From Agarivorans albus (GTDB lineage Bacteria; Pseudomonadota; Gammaproteobacteria; Enterobacterales; Celerinatantimonadaceae), in NCBI RefSeq assembly GCF_019670105.1, contig NZ_AP023032.1:1420972-1484971 (forward strand): 64,000 bases of DNA, written 5' to 3'. The position numbers were made by a program, and so were the translations under genes. Positions 26,469 through 34,930 of this stretch are shown here, piece after piece. The notes under the pieces were generated by a model. That model saw only the letters and a list, made by a program, of their open reading frames with translations, searched no databases and was not told where the DNA came from. Within the stretch, counting starts at the first letter, position 1; each line of letters opens with the position of its first letter.

Positions 26469-26552
26469 TGGTGGAGGGAGGTGGATTCGAACCACCGAAG
26501 CTTTCGCGACAGATTTACAATCTGTTCCCTTTGGCCACTCGGGAACCCCTCC
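26469..26552 (-). tRNA. tRNA-Tyr (GTA anticodon)
   Basis: On the minus strand a full class II tRNA can be read. It has acceptor stem GGAGGGG paired with TCCCTCC plus discriminator A, D arm TTCCCGAGTGGCCAAAGGGA, anticodon GTA (plus-strand bases 26516-26518), a long variable arm, T loop GGTTCGAATCC and an encoded 3' CCA (26469-26471). It matches bacterial tRNA-Tyr in layout. A terminator follows directly. Confidence 0.97.
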
Positions 26553-26716
26553 TGCTTGTGGAGCGGCATATTACCAGAACTTGATGGGCTGTAAAGCAAA
26601 AACAGCGACATTTTTATTGGTAGATAACTGTTTGCTTATTATCTGTGCATTTGGCCGAAATTTGCTAAAGTTTTAGCCTGCTTTTCCGATAGCTATAAAG
26701 GTAATGGAGGAGCAAT

Positions 26717-27247
26717 ATGTTAGTTGAGCAAATTAGACAAAGTAGCTTATGTGATGAACTGCAGTTGGGCGATACGCTTAACCAAAGTGCCTTGCAGGGC
26801 GATCAGGCTCATTTTCATTTATTGCTTAGCATGCTTAGTCAAAACGTGTGCGATCAAGCTCAGTTTTCAATGCAAAAGCAACAGCATGAACAGGTTCAGC
26901 AAGATTTACGTGATAAGTTTCAACTGGCTCAAGCTCGCGCTCTTAAAGCGCTAGATGATGAGTTTTCAGTGCAAGCTAATTGGAGCAAGCACTTGCATGC
27001 TGGTGAGCCGTCGCGAATTCGTTTAGAACAGGCTCTTGGCGGCTATGCAGCGTGTGCAGAAGACAGTGTAGACGGTTTACCTCACGAGGTAATGAACAAC
27101 GTGGATTTGTTAAGTCGGGTAAAACTCCAAGTGGCTAAGCCAGATCTACAGCAAGAAATAGATAAGGAAGTGAAGGGTACTGACATGTACAAGCTACTAA
27201 GTGACTTCGATTACTCAAAGCCACTTAGCGTTAAGTACTTTAATTAA
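26717..27247 (+). CDS. Conserved hypothetical protein, VC2046/SO_2500-like
   Basis: This 176-residue soluble protein is preceded by an excellent GGAGGA site. It is rich in Gln, Glu and Leu and predicted largely helical, with no signal peptide or membrane helix. The start LCDELQLGDTLNQSALQGDQAHFHLLLSML (given here in parts: residues about 11-40) reminds me of the VC2046/SO_2500 family of vibrios and shewanellae, from memory only. No function is known. Its stop codon overlaps the end of purU, with which it converges. Confidence 0.75.
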   Translation: MLVEQIRQSSLCDELQLGDTLNQSALQGDQAHFHLLLSMLSQNVCDQAQFSMQKQQHEQVQQDLRDKFQLAQARALKALDDEFSVQANWSKHLHAGEPSRIRLEQALGGYAACAEDSVDGLPHEVMNNVDLLSRVKLQVAKPDLQQEIDKEVKGTDMYKLLSDFDYSKPLSVKYFN

Positions 27248-28080
27248 CGAAACACCACGGTACGGTTTCCGTATACAAATACTTTTTCATCAAGCACTTG
27301 CTGCAGTGCTTTACTTAATACAGCTTTTTCTACATCACGGCCAGCTTTGGCCATTTCTTCGGCGCTGTAAGTATGATCAACATGGATTACATGTTGCTCT
27401 ACGATTGGCCCTTCGTCTAAATCGTTGTTTACAAAGTGAGCGGTCGCACCAATAATTTTTACGCCTCGGTCGTAAGCTTGTTTATAAGGCTTCGCGCCAA
27501 TAAATGCTGGCAAAAACGAGTGATGAATGTTTAAGATTTTGTTGCTAAAGGCTTCAACGAAAGCTGGCGTAAGAATACGCATGTACTTGGCAAGTACTAC
27601 GTAGTCTGGTTGGTACTGCTGCACTACCTTAATAACTTGTTGCTCATGCTCTTCACGGCTTAAATCTACATGGCTAATATGATGGAAAGGAATATCAAAT
27701 TTTTCCGTCAAGGTACGTAGGCTATCGTAGTTACCAACAACTGCAGCAATTTCTACATCCATATCACCGTAAACGGCTTTCATGAGTAGATCGCCCAAGC
27801 AGTGCGCTTCTTTGGTTACCATGATAACAATACGTTTGCGCCCGGCACTTTCTAGCCGACGGGTACTCCCAGCTGGAAGTGCGCCATCTAAATCGGCAAG
27901 TAACGTTTGGTCGTTAAAGTAGCCTTCTAACACCGTACGCATAAAAAAGCGATTGGCATCGTTATCAACAAACTCGTTGTTTTTAATAATGTTAAGCTGG
28001 TGCTTAGCACATATATTGGTAATGCTTGAGATTAAACCTTTTGCGTCTGGGCATTCGGTTAATAGAATTTTTCTTTCCAT
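27244..28080 (-). CDS. purU: Formyltetrahydrofolate deformylase
   Basis: PurU hydrolyses 10-formyl-tetrahydrofolate to formate and tetrahydrofolate, balancing one-carbon pools and feeding purine synthesis. The 278-residue protein has an N-terminal ACT-type regulatory domain (about 5-85, TECPDAKGLISSITNICAKH) and a formyltransferase-fold domain. The active-site segment is NIHHSFLPAFIGAKPY and the catalytic Asp lies near the C-terminus (DLDEGPIVEQ). Length and motifs match the family. The ychJ gene lies 28 bases upstream on the same strand. Confidence 0.97.
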   Translation of the reverse strand: MERKILLTECPDAKGLISSITNICAKHQLNIIKNNEFVDNDANRFFMRTVLEGYFNDQTLLADLDGALPAGSTRRLESAGRKRIVIMVTKEAHCLGDLLMKAVYGDMDVEIAAVVGNYDSLRTLTEKFDIPFHHISHVDLSREEHEQQVIKVVQQYQPDYVVLAKYMRILTPAFVEAFSNKILNIHHSFLPAFIGAKPYKQAYDRGVKIIGATAHFVNNDLDEGPIVEQHVIHVDHTYSAEEMAKAGRDVEKAVLSKALQQVLDEKVFVYGNRTVVFR

Positions 28081-28108
28081 TGTGTTTTCGATTTATTCAG
28101 TTTTAAAG

Positions 28109-28570
28109 TTAAGATTTATTACAGCACTGTTTAAACTTTTTGCCGCTTCCGCAGGGGCAAGCTGAATTACGCGCCAAGGCTTTTGGGGCGAACTCTCCAT
28201 CAGTATAAAACCAACGCTCGTTAACTTTCTTAAAGTTAGAGCGCTCGTGCAAAATTTGTCGTTGACCCTGTTCGCGATAATGAGCTTTAAACTCCACTAT
28301 GCCTGTTTGGTCATCTTTAAAGTCACAGCTAAAGATTATTTGTAGCTTTTCCCATTGCCCTAAATCTTCTTTAGTTGAAGGTTGCGGGGCATCGCCTTGT
28401 CGATAGTCCGGGTGGTGCGTTTGCCATAAATAACTAGCATCGCCCAGCGTAAACGCGGTGTAGCGAGAACGCATTAACTGCTCACAACTTGTTGGTAAGC
28501 AATCACCGGTGATGATGGGCTGACAGCACTGAAGAAAATCGTTGCCGCTACCGCAGGGGCAAACTAACAC
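28109..28570 (-). CDS. ychJ: YchJ-like SEC-C motif protein
   Basis: This 153-residue protein has a zinc-binding SEC-C motif at each end: CPCGSGNDFLQCC at residues 4-16 and CPCGSGKKFKQCC near 138-150. Between them lies a domain with NTF2-like character (RYTAFTLGDASYLWQTHHP). In E. coli, ychJ lies beside purU as it does here. The function is unknown, though SEC-C motifs often bind zinc in SecA-related contexts. The start is GTG 28570. Confidence 0.92.
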   Translation of the reverse strand: MLVCPCGSGNDFLQCCQPIITGDCLPTSCEQLMRSRYTAFTLGDASYLWQTHHPDYRQGDAPQPSTKEDLGQWEKLQIIFSCDFKDDQTGIVEFKAHYREQGQRQILHERSNFKKVNERWFYTDGEFAPKALARNSACPCGSGKKFKQCCNKS

Positions 28571-28664
28571 AGGGAAACCTCAAATTTGATTAAGGGCGAA
28601 GTGTAGCAAGAAGCTGCCGATAAGGCAGCTGAAACTTGGTGATAGTTTGGCCAAATTGGCCTTA

Positions 28665-30146
28665 TTAATCAGGATTTAACATGTGCTTAACCGTAAATGT
28701 GGTTAATTGAGGATCAAAGTGTGGGTTGTTGGCTAAATCAAGCTGAGCCAAACTTGCTTGCTGGTCTGTTTGTTCACTTAAAAATACCGCTAAAGCCACA
28801 ATACGGGCGTAAATATGAATGGCTTCACCACTTAGGCCTAGTGGTCGGCCACTACCATCCCAGTGTTCTTGGCTTTGATTAGCTACGATAAGTGCAGCAT
28901 CTATTTGCTGTTGCACTGCGGGATCTTTAAGTGCATCTGGTAGCTCGCAATGTTCGGCAATGCGCTGCCAACTCCCTTGGCTTAACATGTTACAGCTAAG
29001 CAGCACGTCGGGTAAGCCGTGGTTAGCTAGGTCATAAAAGCTAGCGGCTTGGTTTAATGCTTCACACTGTTGGTCGCTGAGCGAATAAGCCGCAGCAAGT
29101 TTAGCGCAATAGCGTTCTATATTGCTGAGCTGCTCGGTATTATAATGTTTGGTTTGAATGGCTTGATGAATTAACTCCACTAGGCGCAGTTGACCGTGAG
29201 CTAGTTGTTTTTGCAAGTGCTGGTTTTCTAGACGCACAGCCGTAGTTTGAATCAAATAGTTAAGTGGTTCTAGCTGCAACTGCTGGGTGTCGCTCCATCC
29301 TTCTAGGTAGAACATCAAAGGTTCGCTATCAGTATTTTGCAAATAAAACACCGCATTGTTCTCGCCAAAACTGTGCTGTTGATTTTGCTGCGCTTGGTTA
29401 AGCAATGACTGAACTCGGCTTGGTAGCTCATGTAAGCTGCGAACTTCTTCTAAATAGGCCAGCTTCCCTTCGCTATGCAGTACTTTAAGCTTGGAGCGGT
29501 AAACACTTAAGGCTAAGCCACTGAGGGTAAGTTTGGCATCTTGCTGTGTTAACAAGTCAATTAGCTCATGAAACACGCCTATAGCCAAGTTTTGCTCGTT
29601 TTTGCAATTTTCAATATGGCTGGAGGAATTGATGACCGCACGCAGGTTATTACGTTGTGAATGCAGTTCGGTAATTTCTTGGTAGGCACGAAGGGAGGCG
29701 CACATTAAAGTATCTAAATTTACATCGCTTAACTCGGTTTTGTTTTTGTAGTCGCTCACATCGTAGCGGCGAATCACTTCTCTAATAGGCGCTAAGCCGG
29801 GTTGCCCGGTGCGCAAAATTAGTCGTATTTTGTGGTTGTTAAGGCGTTGGCGAATATCATCGATAAGCAATAAGCCCGCATCGTCACTTTCCATCACAAC
29901 ATCTACTAAGGCAATCGCAACATCGCCGTGTTCACTTAGTAATTGATAAGCCTCGGCAGCGTTATAGGCGTCAATAAAGCTGAGTTTTCGATCTTGATAA
30001 GAAAAGTTGTTTAATACTAATTTTGTGACGGTATGCATTTCGCTGTCGTCATCAACAATTAGCACCTTCCAGGGAGCTGGCTCTAGGGTTTCGGTAGCGG
30101 TATCGTCTTCTTCATCAAACAGGAAAAGTTCAGCACTATCATCCAT
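28665..30146 (-). CDS. Response regulator with DUF3369-like and degenerate HD-GYP domains
   Basis: This 493-residue protein has a receiver domain after an acidic N-terminus (VLIVDDDSEMH, phospho-acceptor Asp in ALVDVVM), a middle region like DUF3369 and a C-terminal HD-GYP-like domain. The catalytic HD pair has become YD (ASFYDLANHGLPD), the HHE element is lost (NQSQEHWDGSGRP) and GYP reads GRP. It is therefore unlikely to hydrolyse c-di-GMP and may act as a sensor or scaffold. I start at ATG 30146 because GAGGA sits eight bases before it; a GTG five codons earlier is the alternative. Confidence 0.85.
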   Translation of the reverse strand: MDDSAELFLFDEEDDTATETLEPAPWKVLIVDDDSEMHTVTKLVLNNFSYQDRKLSFIDAYNAAEAYQLLSEHGDVAIALVDVVMESDDAGLLLIDDIRQRLNNHKIRLILRTGQPGLAPIREVIRRYDVSDYKNKTELSDVNLDTLMCASLRAYQEITELHSQRNNLRAVINSSSHIENCKNEQNLAIGVFHELIDLLTQQDAKLTLSGLALSVYRSKLKVLHSEGKLAYLEEVRSLHELPSRVQSLLNQAQQNQQHSFGENNAVFYLQNTDSEPLMFYLEGWSDTQQLQLEPLNYLIQTTAVRLENQHLQKQLAHGQLRLVELIHQAIQTKHYNTEQLSNIERYCAKLAAAYSLSDQQCEALNQAASFYDLANHGLPDVLLSCNMLSQGSWQRIAEHCELPDALKDPAVQQQIDAALIVANQSQEHWDGSGRPLGLSGEAIHIYARIVALAVFLSEQTDQQASLAQLDLANNPHFDPQLTTFTVKHMLNPD

Positions 30147-30286
30147 TGCTACTGTCCTCACTCGTTAATAAGGCCTCTATCATCAGTATAGGAAATTACT
30201 AGCGATTCTTAGGATATTTTTCTTAAAACTGGATATTAAACACGCTAAGCTTAAGCAATTGCACTTATGTTGCTAGGAAATTGATT

Positions 30287-31327
30287 TTGCATAATAAATT
30301 CGTGATTGAAGCGCTAGACCAAGGCTTAGCTGAAGCCTTAATCAATAAGATTGATTTAAAAACTAAGCCACAAGGTTCTCTTGGCCAACTGGAAAGTTTA
30401 GCCTGCCAAATAGGCCAAATTCAACAGACCTTAGAGCCTGAAATTCGCCAGCCTAAAATGATTGTATTTGCTGCGGACCATGGTATTGCGCTTGAGGGTG
30501 TGAGCGCCTTCCCACAAGAAGTTACTGCTCAAATGGTACAAAATTTTGTTAATGGTGGAGCCGCCGTTAACGTATTTTGTCGTCAACATGGTTTGGACTT
30601 CGAGATTGTTGATGTTGGGGTGGGCCAGCTTTTGTCTGAGCAAGGGGTACAACTGTGTAAGGTAGCAAACGGCACCAAGAGTTTTTTGAATGCCGATGCA
30701 ATGAGCAAAGCGCAATGTCTTCAAGCCATCGACGTTGGCGCCGAGCGAGTTGCCCAAGCTGCACGTGAAGGTTCGAATTTGTTGGCTTTTGGCGAGATGG
30801 GCATTGCTAACACGGCTAGTGCTGCTGCCATAATGGCGGGCTGCTTGGGTTTGGATGTTAGCGACTGTGTTGGCCGCGGAACTGGTTTAGATGATCAAGG
30901 CTTACAGCATAAAACGGCAGTGTTACAGCAAGCGATGCAATACCATCAAGGTGAATACAGCGCGCAGCAATGGCTAGCCAAAGTAGGCGGGTTTGAAATT
31001 GCTGCCATGGTGGGAGCGATGCTAGAAGCCGCTCATCGGCGCATCGTTATTTTGGTAGATGGTTTTATCTGCTCTGCGGCTGCCTTGGTGGCCAGCCAGA
31101 TAAACCCCTTGGTAACACAATACATGATTTTTTGTCACCAAGGTGCAGAGCATGCTCACCAAAGGTTACTTGAAGCGCTAGAGGCTAAGCCTTTGCTGGA
31201 TTTAGCACTGCGCTTGGGTGAAGGAAGTGGCGCAGTGCTGGCTTATCCACTGGTTGAGTCTGCGCTGGTGTTCTTAAAAGAAATGGCCTCGTTTGACTCA
31301 GCTGGCGTGAGTCGTGAGCGTGATTGA
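30287..31327 (+). CDS. cobT: Nicotinate-nucleotide-dimethylbenzimidazole phosphoribosyltransferase
   Basis: CobT makes alpha-ribazole phosphate from dimethylbenzimidazole and nicotinate mononucleotide for the lower loop of cobalamin. The protein of about 346 residues is full length, with TKPQGSLGQLE, FAADHGIALEGVSAFPQEVT and FGEMGIANT as family signatures. No ATG lies near the expected start: TTG 30287 has AGGA eight bases upstream, and TTG 30281 is an alternative. It overlaps cobS by 14 bases, and cobC follows, forming a nucleotide-loop assembly and salvage operon. Confidence 0.95.
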   Translation: MHNKFVIEALDQGLAEALINKIDLKTKPQGSLGQLESLACQIGQIQQTLEPEIRQPKMIVFAADHGIALEGVSAFPQEVTAQMVQNFVNGGAAVNVFCRQHGLDFEIVDVGVGQLLSEQGVQLCKVANGTKSFLNADAMSKAQCLQAIDVGAERVAQAAREGSNLLAFGEMGIANTASAAAIMAGCLGLDVSDCVGRGTGLDDQGLQHKTAVLQQAMQYHQGEYSAQQWLAKVGGFEIAAMVGAMLEAAHRRIVILVDGFICSAAALVASQINPLVTQYMIFCHQGAEHAHQRLLEALEAKPLLDLALRLGEGSGAVLAYPLVESALVFLKEMASFDSAGVSRERD

Positions 31328-32117
31328 ACGCGCCAAACATGAGATGAACTTAGTGTTTAATGCACTCAGTTTCTTTAGCCGGATCCCGGTTCCGAAAAAT
31401 GTAAGATACAGTGGCCAAAGTCTCAGCCAGTGTGTGGCGTATTTCCCCTTGGTTGGCTGGATTGTTGGTTTAGTTAGCGCGGGGCTCATTGTATTGCTTA
31501 TGCCCATACTTGGTGCGCCCTTAGCTATATTGCTCTCGATGGCCGCTAGCTGCTGGCTTACCGGTGCATTTCACGAAGATGGCTTTGCCGATTGCTGTGA
31601 TGGCTTTGGCGGTGGCTACACTCCAGAGCAAATGCTGCGAATTATGAAAGACTCCCGCTTAGGCACCTACGGAGTGCTAGGTTTGTGCAGCATATTGGCG
31701 ATTAAATTTAGTGCCTTGTTGAGCCTTAGTCAGGCGCTCGTTAGCACCGATCTCTTATTGGTGCTGTGGCTAGCGCATAGCTTAAGTCGCTTTAGCGCGG
31801 TGCTTATTATCTGGAAACTTGATTACGTTCGTGAGCCGTCTGAGCCGAGTAAAGCCAAAGCTGTTGCTCAGTCGATTGGTTCCAAAGAGCTTCTTTTTGC
31901 CTTGTTTTGGGTTGCGGTGCCAGCAGCTTTATTAGAGCTAAATATGTTAGCTTTTGCGGTGTTAAGTTGCTTGCTAGTCACGCTACTGTGGGCTCGCTAC
32001 CTTAAGCTAAAGTTGGCTGGTTATACAGGGGATACCTTAGGCGCACAGCAGCAGTTGAGCGAAGTGGCTATTTATATCAGTTTGCTTGCAGCTATTAATA
32101 CAGGTCTAATTCTGTGA
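31314..32117 (+). CDS. cobS: Adenosylcobinamide-GDP ribazoletransferase (cobalamin synthase)
   Basis: CobS joins adenosylcobinamide-GDP to alpha-ribazole or its phosphate, the last assembly step of cobalamin, at the inner membrane. This 267-residue protein has about six hydrophobic helices and the family motifs FFSRIPVP, GAFHEDGFADCCDGFGGG and MKDSRLGTYG. The start is a GTG inside the end of cobT; a downstream ATG near MNLVFNALSF is possible. It overlaps cobC by four bases (GTGA), indicating translational coupling. Confidence 0.95.
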   Translation: MSVIERAKHEMNLVFNALSFFSRIPVPKNVRYSGQSLSQCVAYFPLVGWIVGLVSAGLIVLLMPILGAPLAILLSMAASCWLTGAFHEDGFADCCDGFGGGYTPEQMLRIMKDSRLGTYGVLGLCSILAIKFSALLSLSQALVSTDLLLVLWLAHSLSRFSAVLIIWKLDYVREPSEPSKAKAVAQSIGSKELLFALFWVAVPAALLELNMLAFAVLSCLLVTLLWARYLKLKLAGYTGDTLGAQQQLSEVAIYISLLAAINTGLIL

Positions 32118-32698
32118 ATCGAGTACTATTGGTGCGCCACAGCCAACCAGATATTGCTAGCAACCGCTGTTACGGCCAGCTAGATATGCCTGCAATACCA
32201 GAACAACTACAACAAGCCACAGTACGATTGCAAAAATTATTGGCCGAGTACTCGGTAGCAGAAGTGTGTGCTAGCCCTTTGTTACGTTGTCGCCAGTTGG
32301 CCGAAAGCCTTTTTGTGCCGGAGGATATTGCATATCAAGATTCACTGAAGGAAATAAGTTTTGGTCAATGGGAAGGTTGTAACTGGGATGACATTCCCCG
32401 CAATCTACTGGATGCTTGGGCTGATAATTTAGAGGGCTATCGCCTTGGCCAATCTGGCGAAACCGTTGCTGAGTTTAGCCAACGCATACTAGGCTTTTGG
32501 CAAACTCAGTTATCTAAAACTAGTGAAGTAAATACCGCCCACGTGTGGTTTACTCATGCTGGGGTTATTCGTACCATTGTTGGAGATATTCAAGCTTTAC
32601 CTGTGGCTGAGTCCAGCAAAATAGCACTAACATTTGGATCCTTAACTTGTATAACATTTGCCTCTAATGGAGCCGCCATTGAATACCTTAATCGCTAA
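32114..32698 (+). CDS. cobC: Alpha-ribazole phosphatase, histidine phosphatase family
   Basis: CobC removes the phosphate from alpha-ribazole-5-phosphate or cobalamin phosphate. The 194-residue protein carries the phosphoglycerate-mutase-type catalytic motif LVRHSQPD, ASPLLRCRQLAE, ISFGQWEG and the second His in FTHAGVIRTI. The start is GTG 32114, overlapping the cobS stop. Position in the cobT-cobS-cobC unit supports the role over a general phosphatase. Confidence 0.93.
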   Translation: MNRVLLVRHSQPDIASNRCYGQLDMPAIPEQLQQATVRLQKLLAEYSVAEVCASPLLRCRQLAESLFVPEDIAYQDSLKEISFGQWEGCNWDDIPRNLLDAWADNLEGYRLGQSGETVAEFSQRILGFWQTQLSKTSEVNTAHVWFTHAGVIRTIVGDIQALPVAESSKIALTFGSLTCITFASNGAAIEYLNR

Positions 32699-33113
32699 AC
32701 TTGTTATCTTATGTGTGCCTTTAACATTTGCTCTGGGGCAAGCTCAAGCCAGTGAAGAAAGTACCTCGGCCAATAAACCTAAAGTAAACATTATTGGTAA
32801 GTGCTGGCAGCGTGCTACTAAACCGGAAGTAAATACATGTTTAGAGAACAGCCTAGCCCAACTTGACCATCAAGTAAGGCAACGTTTGGTTGTTCTGCAT
32901 AAGCAAGCTATGGACTTAGAGTCTATTAGTGAAGGGGCTCAAGGCGCAGTTCAAGCTTTAGAAAAAGCCAAAATAGAGTTTAGTGAGTTTCGGCAATCTT
33001 TGTGTGCTTGGGAAAGCTTAATGATGGCTGGCGGCAGCGGTTCGGCTAGCCAGTATTTAAGTTGTGAGATAGAGCTTACCCAACATTGGTTAAGCCGTTT
33101 GCACCAGTGGTAA
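32679..33113 (+). CDS. Small secreted LprI/DUF1311-like protein
   Basis: I read a signal peptide (MNTLIAKLVILCVPLTFA, cleavage after AQA) from TTG 32679, which has GGAG six bases upstream. ATG 32667 is an alternative. The mature protein of about 120 residues has three or four cysteines and a helical pattern (CLENSLAQLDHQVRQRL, FSEFRQSLCAWESLM, YLSCEIELTQHW) typical of the DUF1311/LprI N-terminal family. Its role is unknown. It overlaps the end of cobC but has no evident link with cobalamin. Confidence 0.72.
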   Translation: MNTLIAKLVILCVPLTFALGQAQASEESTSANKPKVNIIGKCWQRATKPEVNTCLENSLAQLDHQVRQRLVVLHKQAMDLESISEGAQGAVQALEKAKIEFSEFRQSLCAWESLMMAGGSGSASQYLSCEIELTQHWLSRLHQW

Positions 33114-33128
33114 GGTTGAATTTTAGAT

Positions 33129-33161
33129 AGCAAACAGCCCGCTTTTAGCGGGCTGTTTGCT
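33129..33161. terminator. Strong hairpin between convergent genes
   Basis: A perfect 14-bp stem (AGCAAACAGCCCGC with its complement, 5-base loop) lies between the LprI-like gene and the converging FabH-like gene. The T tract is absent, so termination may be modest. Confidence 0.65.
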
Positions 33162-33198
33162 GGTAAACTGTCGCGAAAGATAAACAGCCTCTGGGCAA

Positions 33199-34293
33199 TT
33201 ACGCTTCTGCAGCGCGTGCTTCTTGGCAACCTTTAATGGCGGGGGCCAAAATTTCCAAAGCAGTTTGCTCACAAGGGCTTAAACTAGCATCTGATTCGGC
33301 GATAGGTGTAACACGCTGACCCCAGCGAATCGCAGCCGCTCCCCATGTCAGTCCAGCACCAAAAGCGGCTAGCAATACATTGTCACCAGGCTTGATTCGC
33401 CCTTGCTCTAAGGCTTCACATAAGGCTACTGGAACAGTGGCCGCTGAAGTGTTCCCGTATTTTTCAATGTTCACCATAATATTGTCATAGGGAGCATCAA
33501 TACGTTTGGCTAGGGCGTCAATAATGCGTAAGTTGGCTTGGTGGGGCACAATGAAGTTGAGCTCATTGTTGGCGATGTTAGCCTGCTCTAATACGTTACT
33601 TGCTGCTTCACCCATGCCTTTTACCGCACGTTTAAAAATCTCAGGTCCTTCAAACTGAAAATTGTAAAGCGTATCTACGCCTGAAAAACGTTTACGGTTA
33701 GTGCCAAAATCTGAAATAAACAAGATCTCTCGTTTCTCGCTATCGCAGCCTAGTTTTGCTGCTAAGAAGCCTACTTTTTCCACTTGGTCGTTTGCTTCTA
33801 GAATCACTGCGCCAGCACCGTCGCCAAACAATACTGCGGTATCGCGTTTAGTCCAGTCGAGTAATTGAGTTAATCGCTCGGCGCCAATCAACAGAATGCG
33901 TTTCATCGCTCCGGTTTGAATTAAGGCAGAGGCTGTTTGCATACCGTAAACAAAACCTGAGCAAGCGGCGTTCATATCAAATACGGCGGCTTGTTCTGCA
34001 TTAAGTAGTTGTTGTACACGGCTGGCACTGCTAGGTACCGATGTACCAGGGGTGCAGGTACACAAAATAATCGCATCGAGTTGTTCTGCTTTTAGCCCTG
34101 CAGCAGCTAAAGCTTGTAAGCCAGCGGTAGCGGCGAGTTCAGCAATATCTACATGAGAAACACAGCGCTCTTTTATGCCTGTCCGGCTACTAATCCACTC
34201 ATCCGATGTGTCGAGAAAAGTACTTAAGTCGTGGTTAGTGAGTCGCGCTGGTGGCATACATTTGCCCCAACCGGTAATTTCAGCATTGTACAT
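33199..34293 (-). CDS. FabH-like 3-oxoacyl-ACP synthase III
   Basis: This 364-residue thiolase-fold enzyme condenses an acyl-CoA starter with malonyl-ACP or a similar substrate. The Cys-His-Asn triad is visible in NAACSGFVYGM, VPHQANLR and YGNTSAAT. It is about 45 residues longer than E. coli FabH, with an extra C-terminal tail (about 330-364) of unknown use. It stands alone, away from other fab genes, so it may be a second, specialised KASIII. ATG 34293 is chosen, since the 12 residues before it (TTG start) lack family similarity. Confidence 0.9.
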   Translation of the reverse strand: MYNAEITGWGKCMPPARLTNHDLSTFLDTSDEWISSRTGIKERCVSHVDIAELAATAGLQALAAAGLKAEQLDAIILCTCTPGTSVPSSASRVQQLLNAEQAAVFDMNAACSGFVYGMQTASALIQTGAMKRILLIGAERLTQLLDWTKRDTAVLFGDGAGAVILEANDQVEKVGFLAAKLGCDSEKREILFISDFGTNRKRFSGVDTLYNFQFEGPEIFKRAVKGMGEAASNVLEQANIANNELNFIVPHQANLRIIDALAKRIDAPYDNIMVNIEKYGNTSAATVPVALCEALEQGRIKPGDNVLLAAFGAGLTWGAAAIRWGQRVTPIAESDASLSPCEQTALEILAPAIKGCQEARAAEA

Positions 34294-34552
34294 AGCGTGC
34301 TTAAAACTCTGGCTAATTGAAGTTGCCAAGGATTATGCCTTAAGCATTGCAAATAACCAAACTAGAACAAGAATTAGTCTCAAACAGTAGCTTTTTGTGG
34401 CTAAAGCTCACATTTTAGCTTTAGCTGGTGTTTTATTGGTCAAGTTGTGCCATAATCAGCCCATATTGATGGACTAGACCTAATAATATGTAGGTCAATT
34501 TATGTAACAGGGACGCTCAATTACTCTCTGAATTACGTAAATGGGGTCTGTT

Positions 34553-34873
34553 ATGACTGCGCAACAACACAATTCTGTATTGTCTCCACCTGGTGATGGT
34601 AATACTCAAATATCTAGTTTTACTGATAATACGCGTTTTTTTGAATTAACCGTTGATTTCTACGCAGATTCACTAAGCCTTTTAGCTTTTGGTGGCGATG
34701 TTATTGGCAACCTACCACCTAAAAAACTGGTGGCTGTAAATGGCCAAATAGATAATGAAGAAGCCTTTTTCAAATCTATGTTTATTTGGACATTTTCTGC
34801 TATCGATGAAGTAGAAGCCCCATTAGATCCTAAGCCACAAGACTGGTTATTGCTGAACGCAAACGAGCAGTAA
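34553..34873 (+). CDS. Small hypothetical protein
   Basis: This 106-residue acidic protein is not one I recognise. It has no signal peptide and no membrane helix. A hydrophobic middle (DFYADSLSLLAFGGDVIGNL) is followed by a Trp-containing C-terminus. ATG 34553 is favoured by GGGG eight bases upstream over the ATG four codons earlier. The composition and codon use look like those of neighbouring genes, so I judge it real. A small hairpin (34873-34892) follows its stop. Confidence 0.6.
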   Translation: MTAQQHNSVLSPPGDGNTQISSFTDNTRFFELTVDFYADSLSLLAFGGDVIGNLPPKKLVAVNGQIDNEEAFFKSMFIWTFSAIDEVEAPLDPKPQDWLLLNANEQ

Positions 34874-34930
34874 AGCCTTAGAAATAAGGCTTAGCCAAGG
34901 CACATTGGGCAAAGCCTTATTGGTTTAAGC

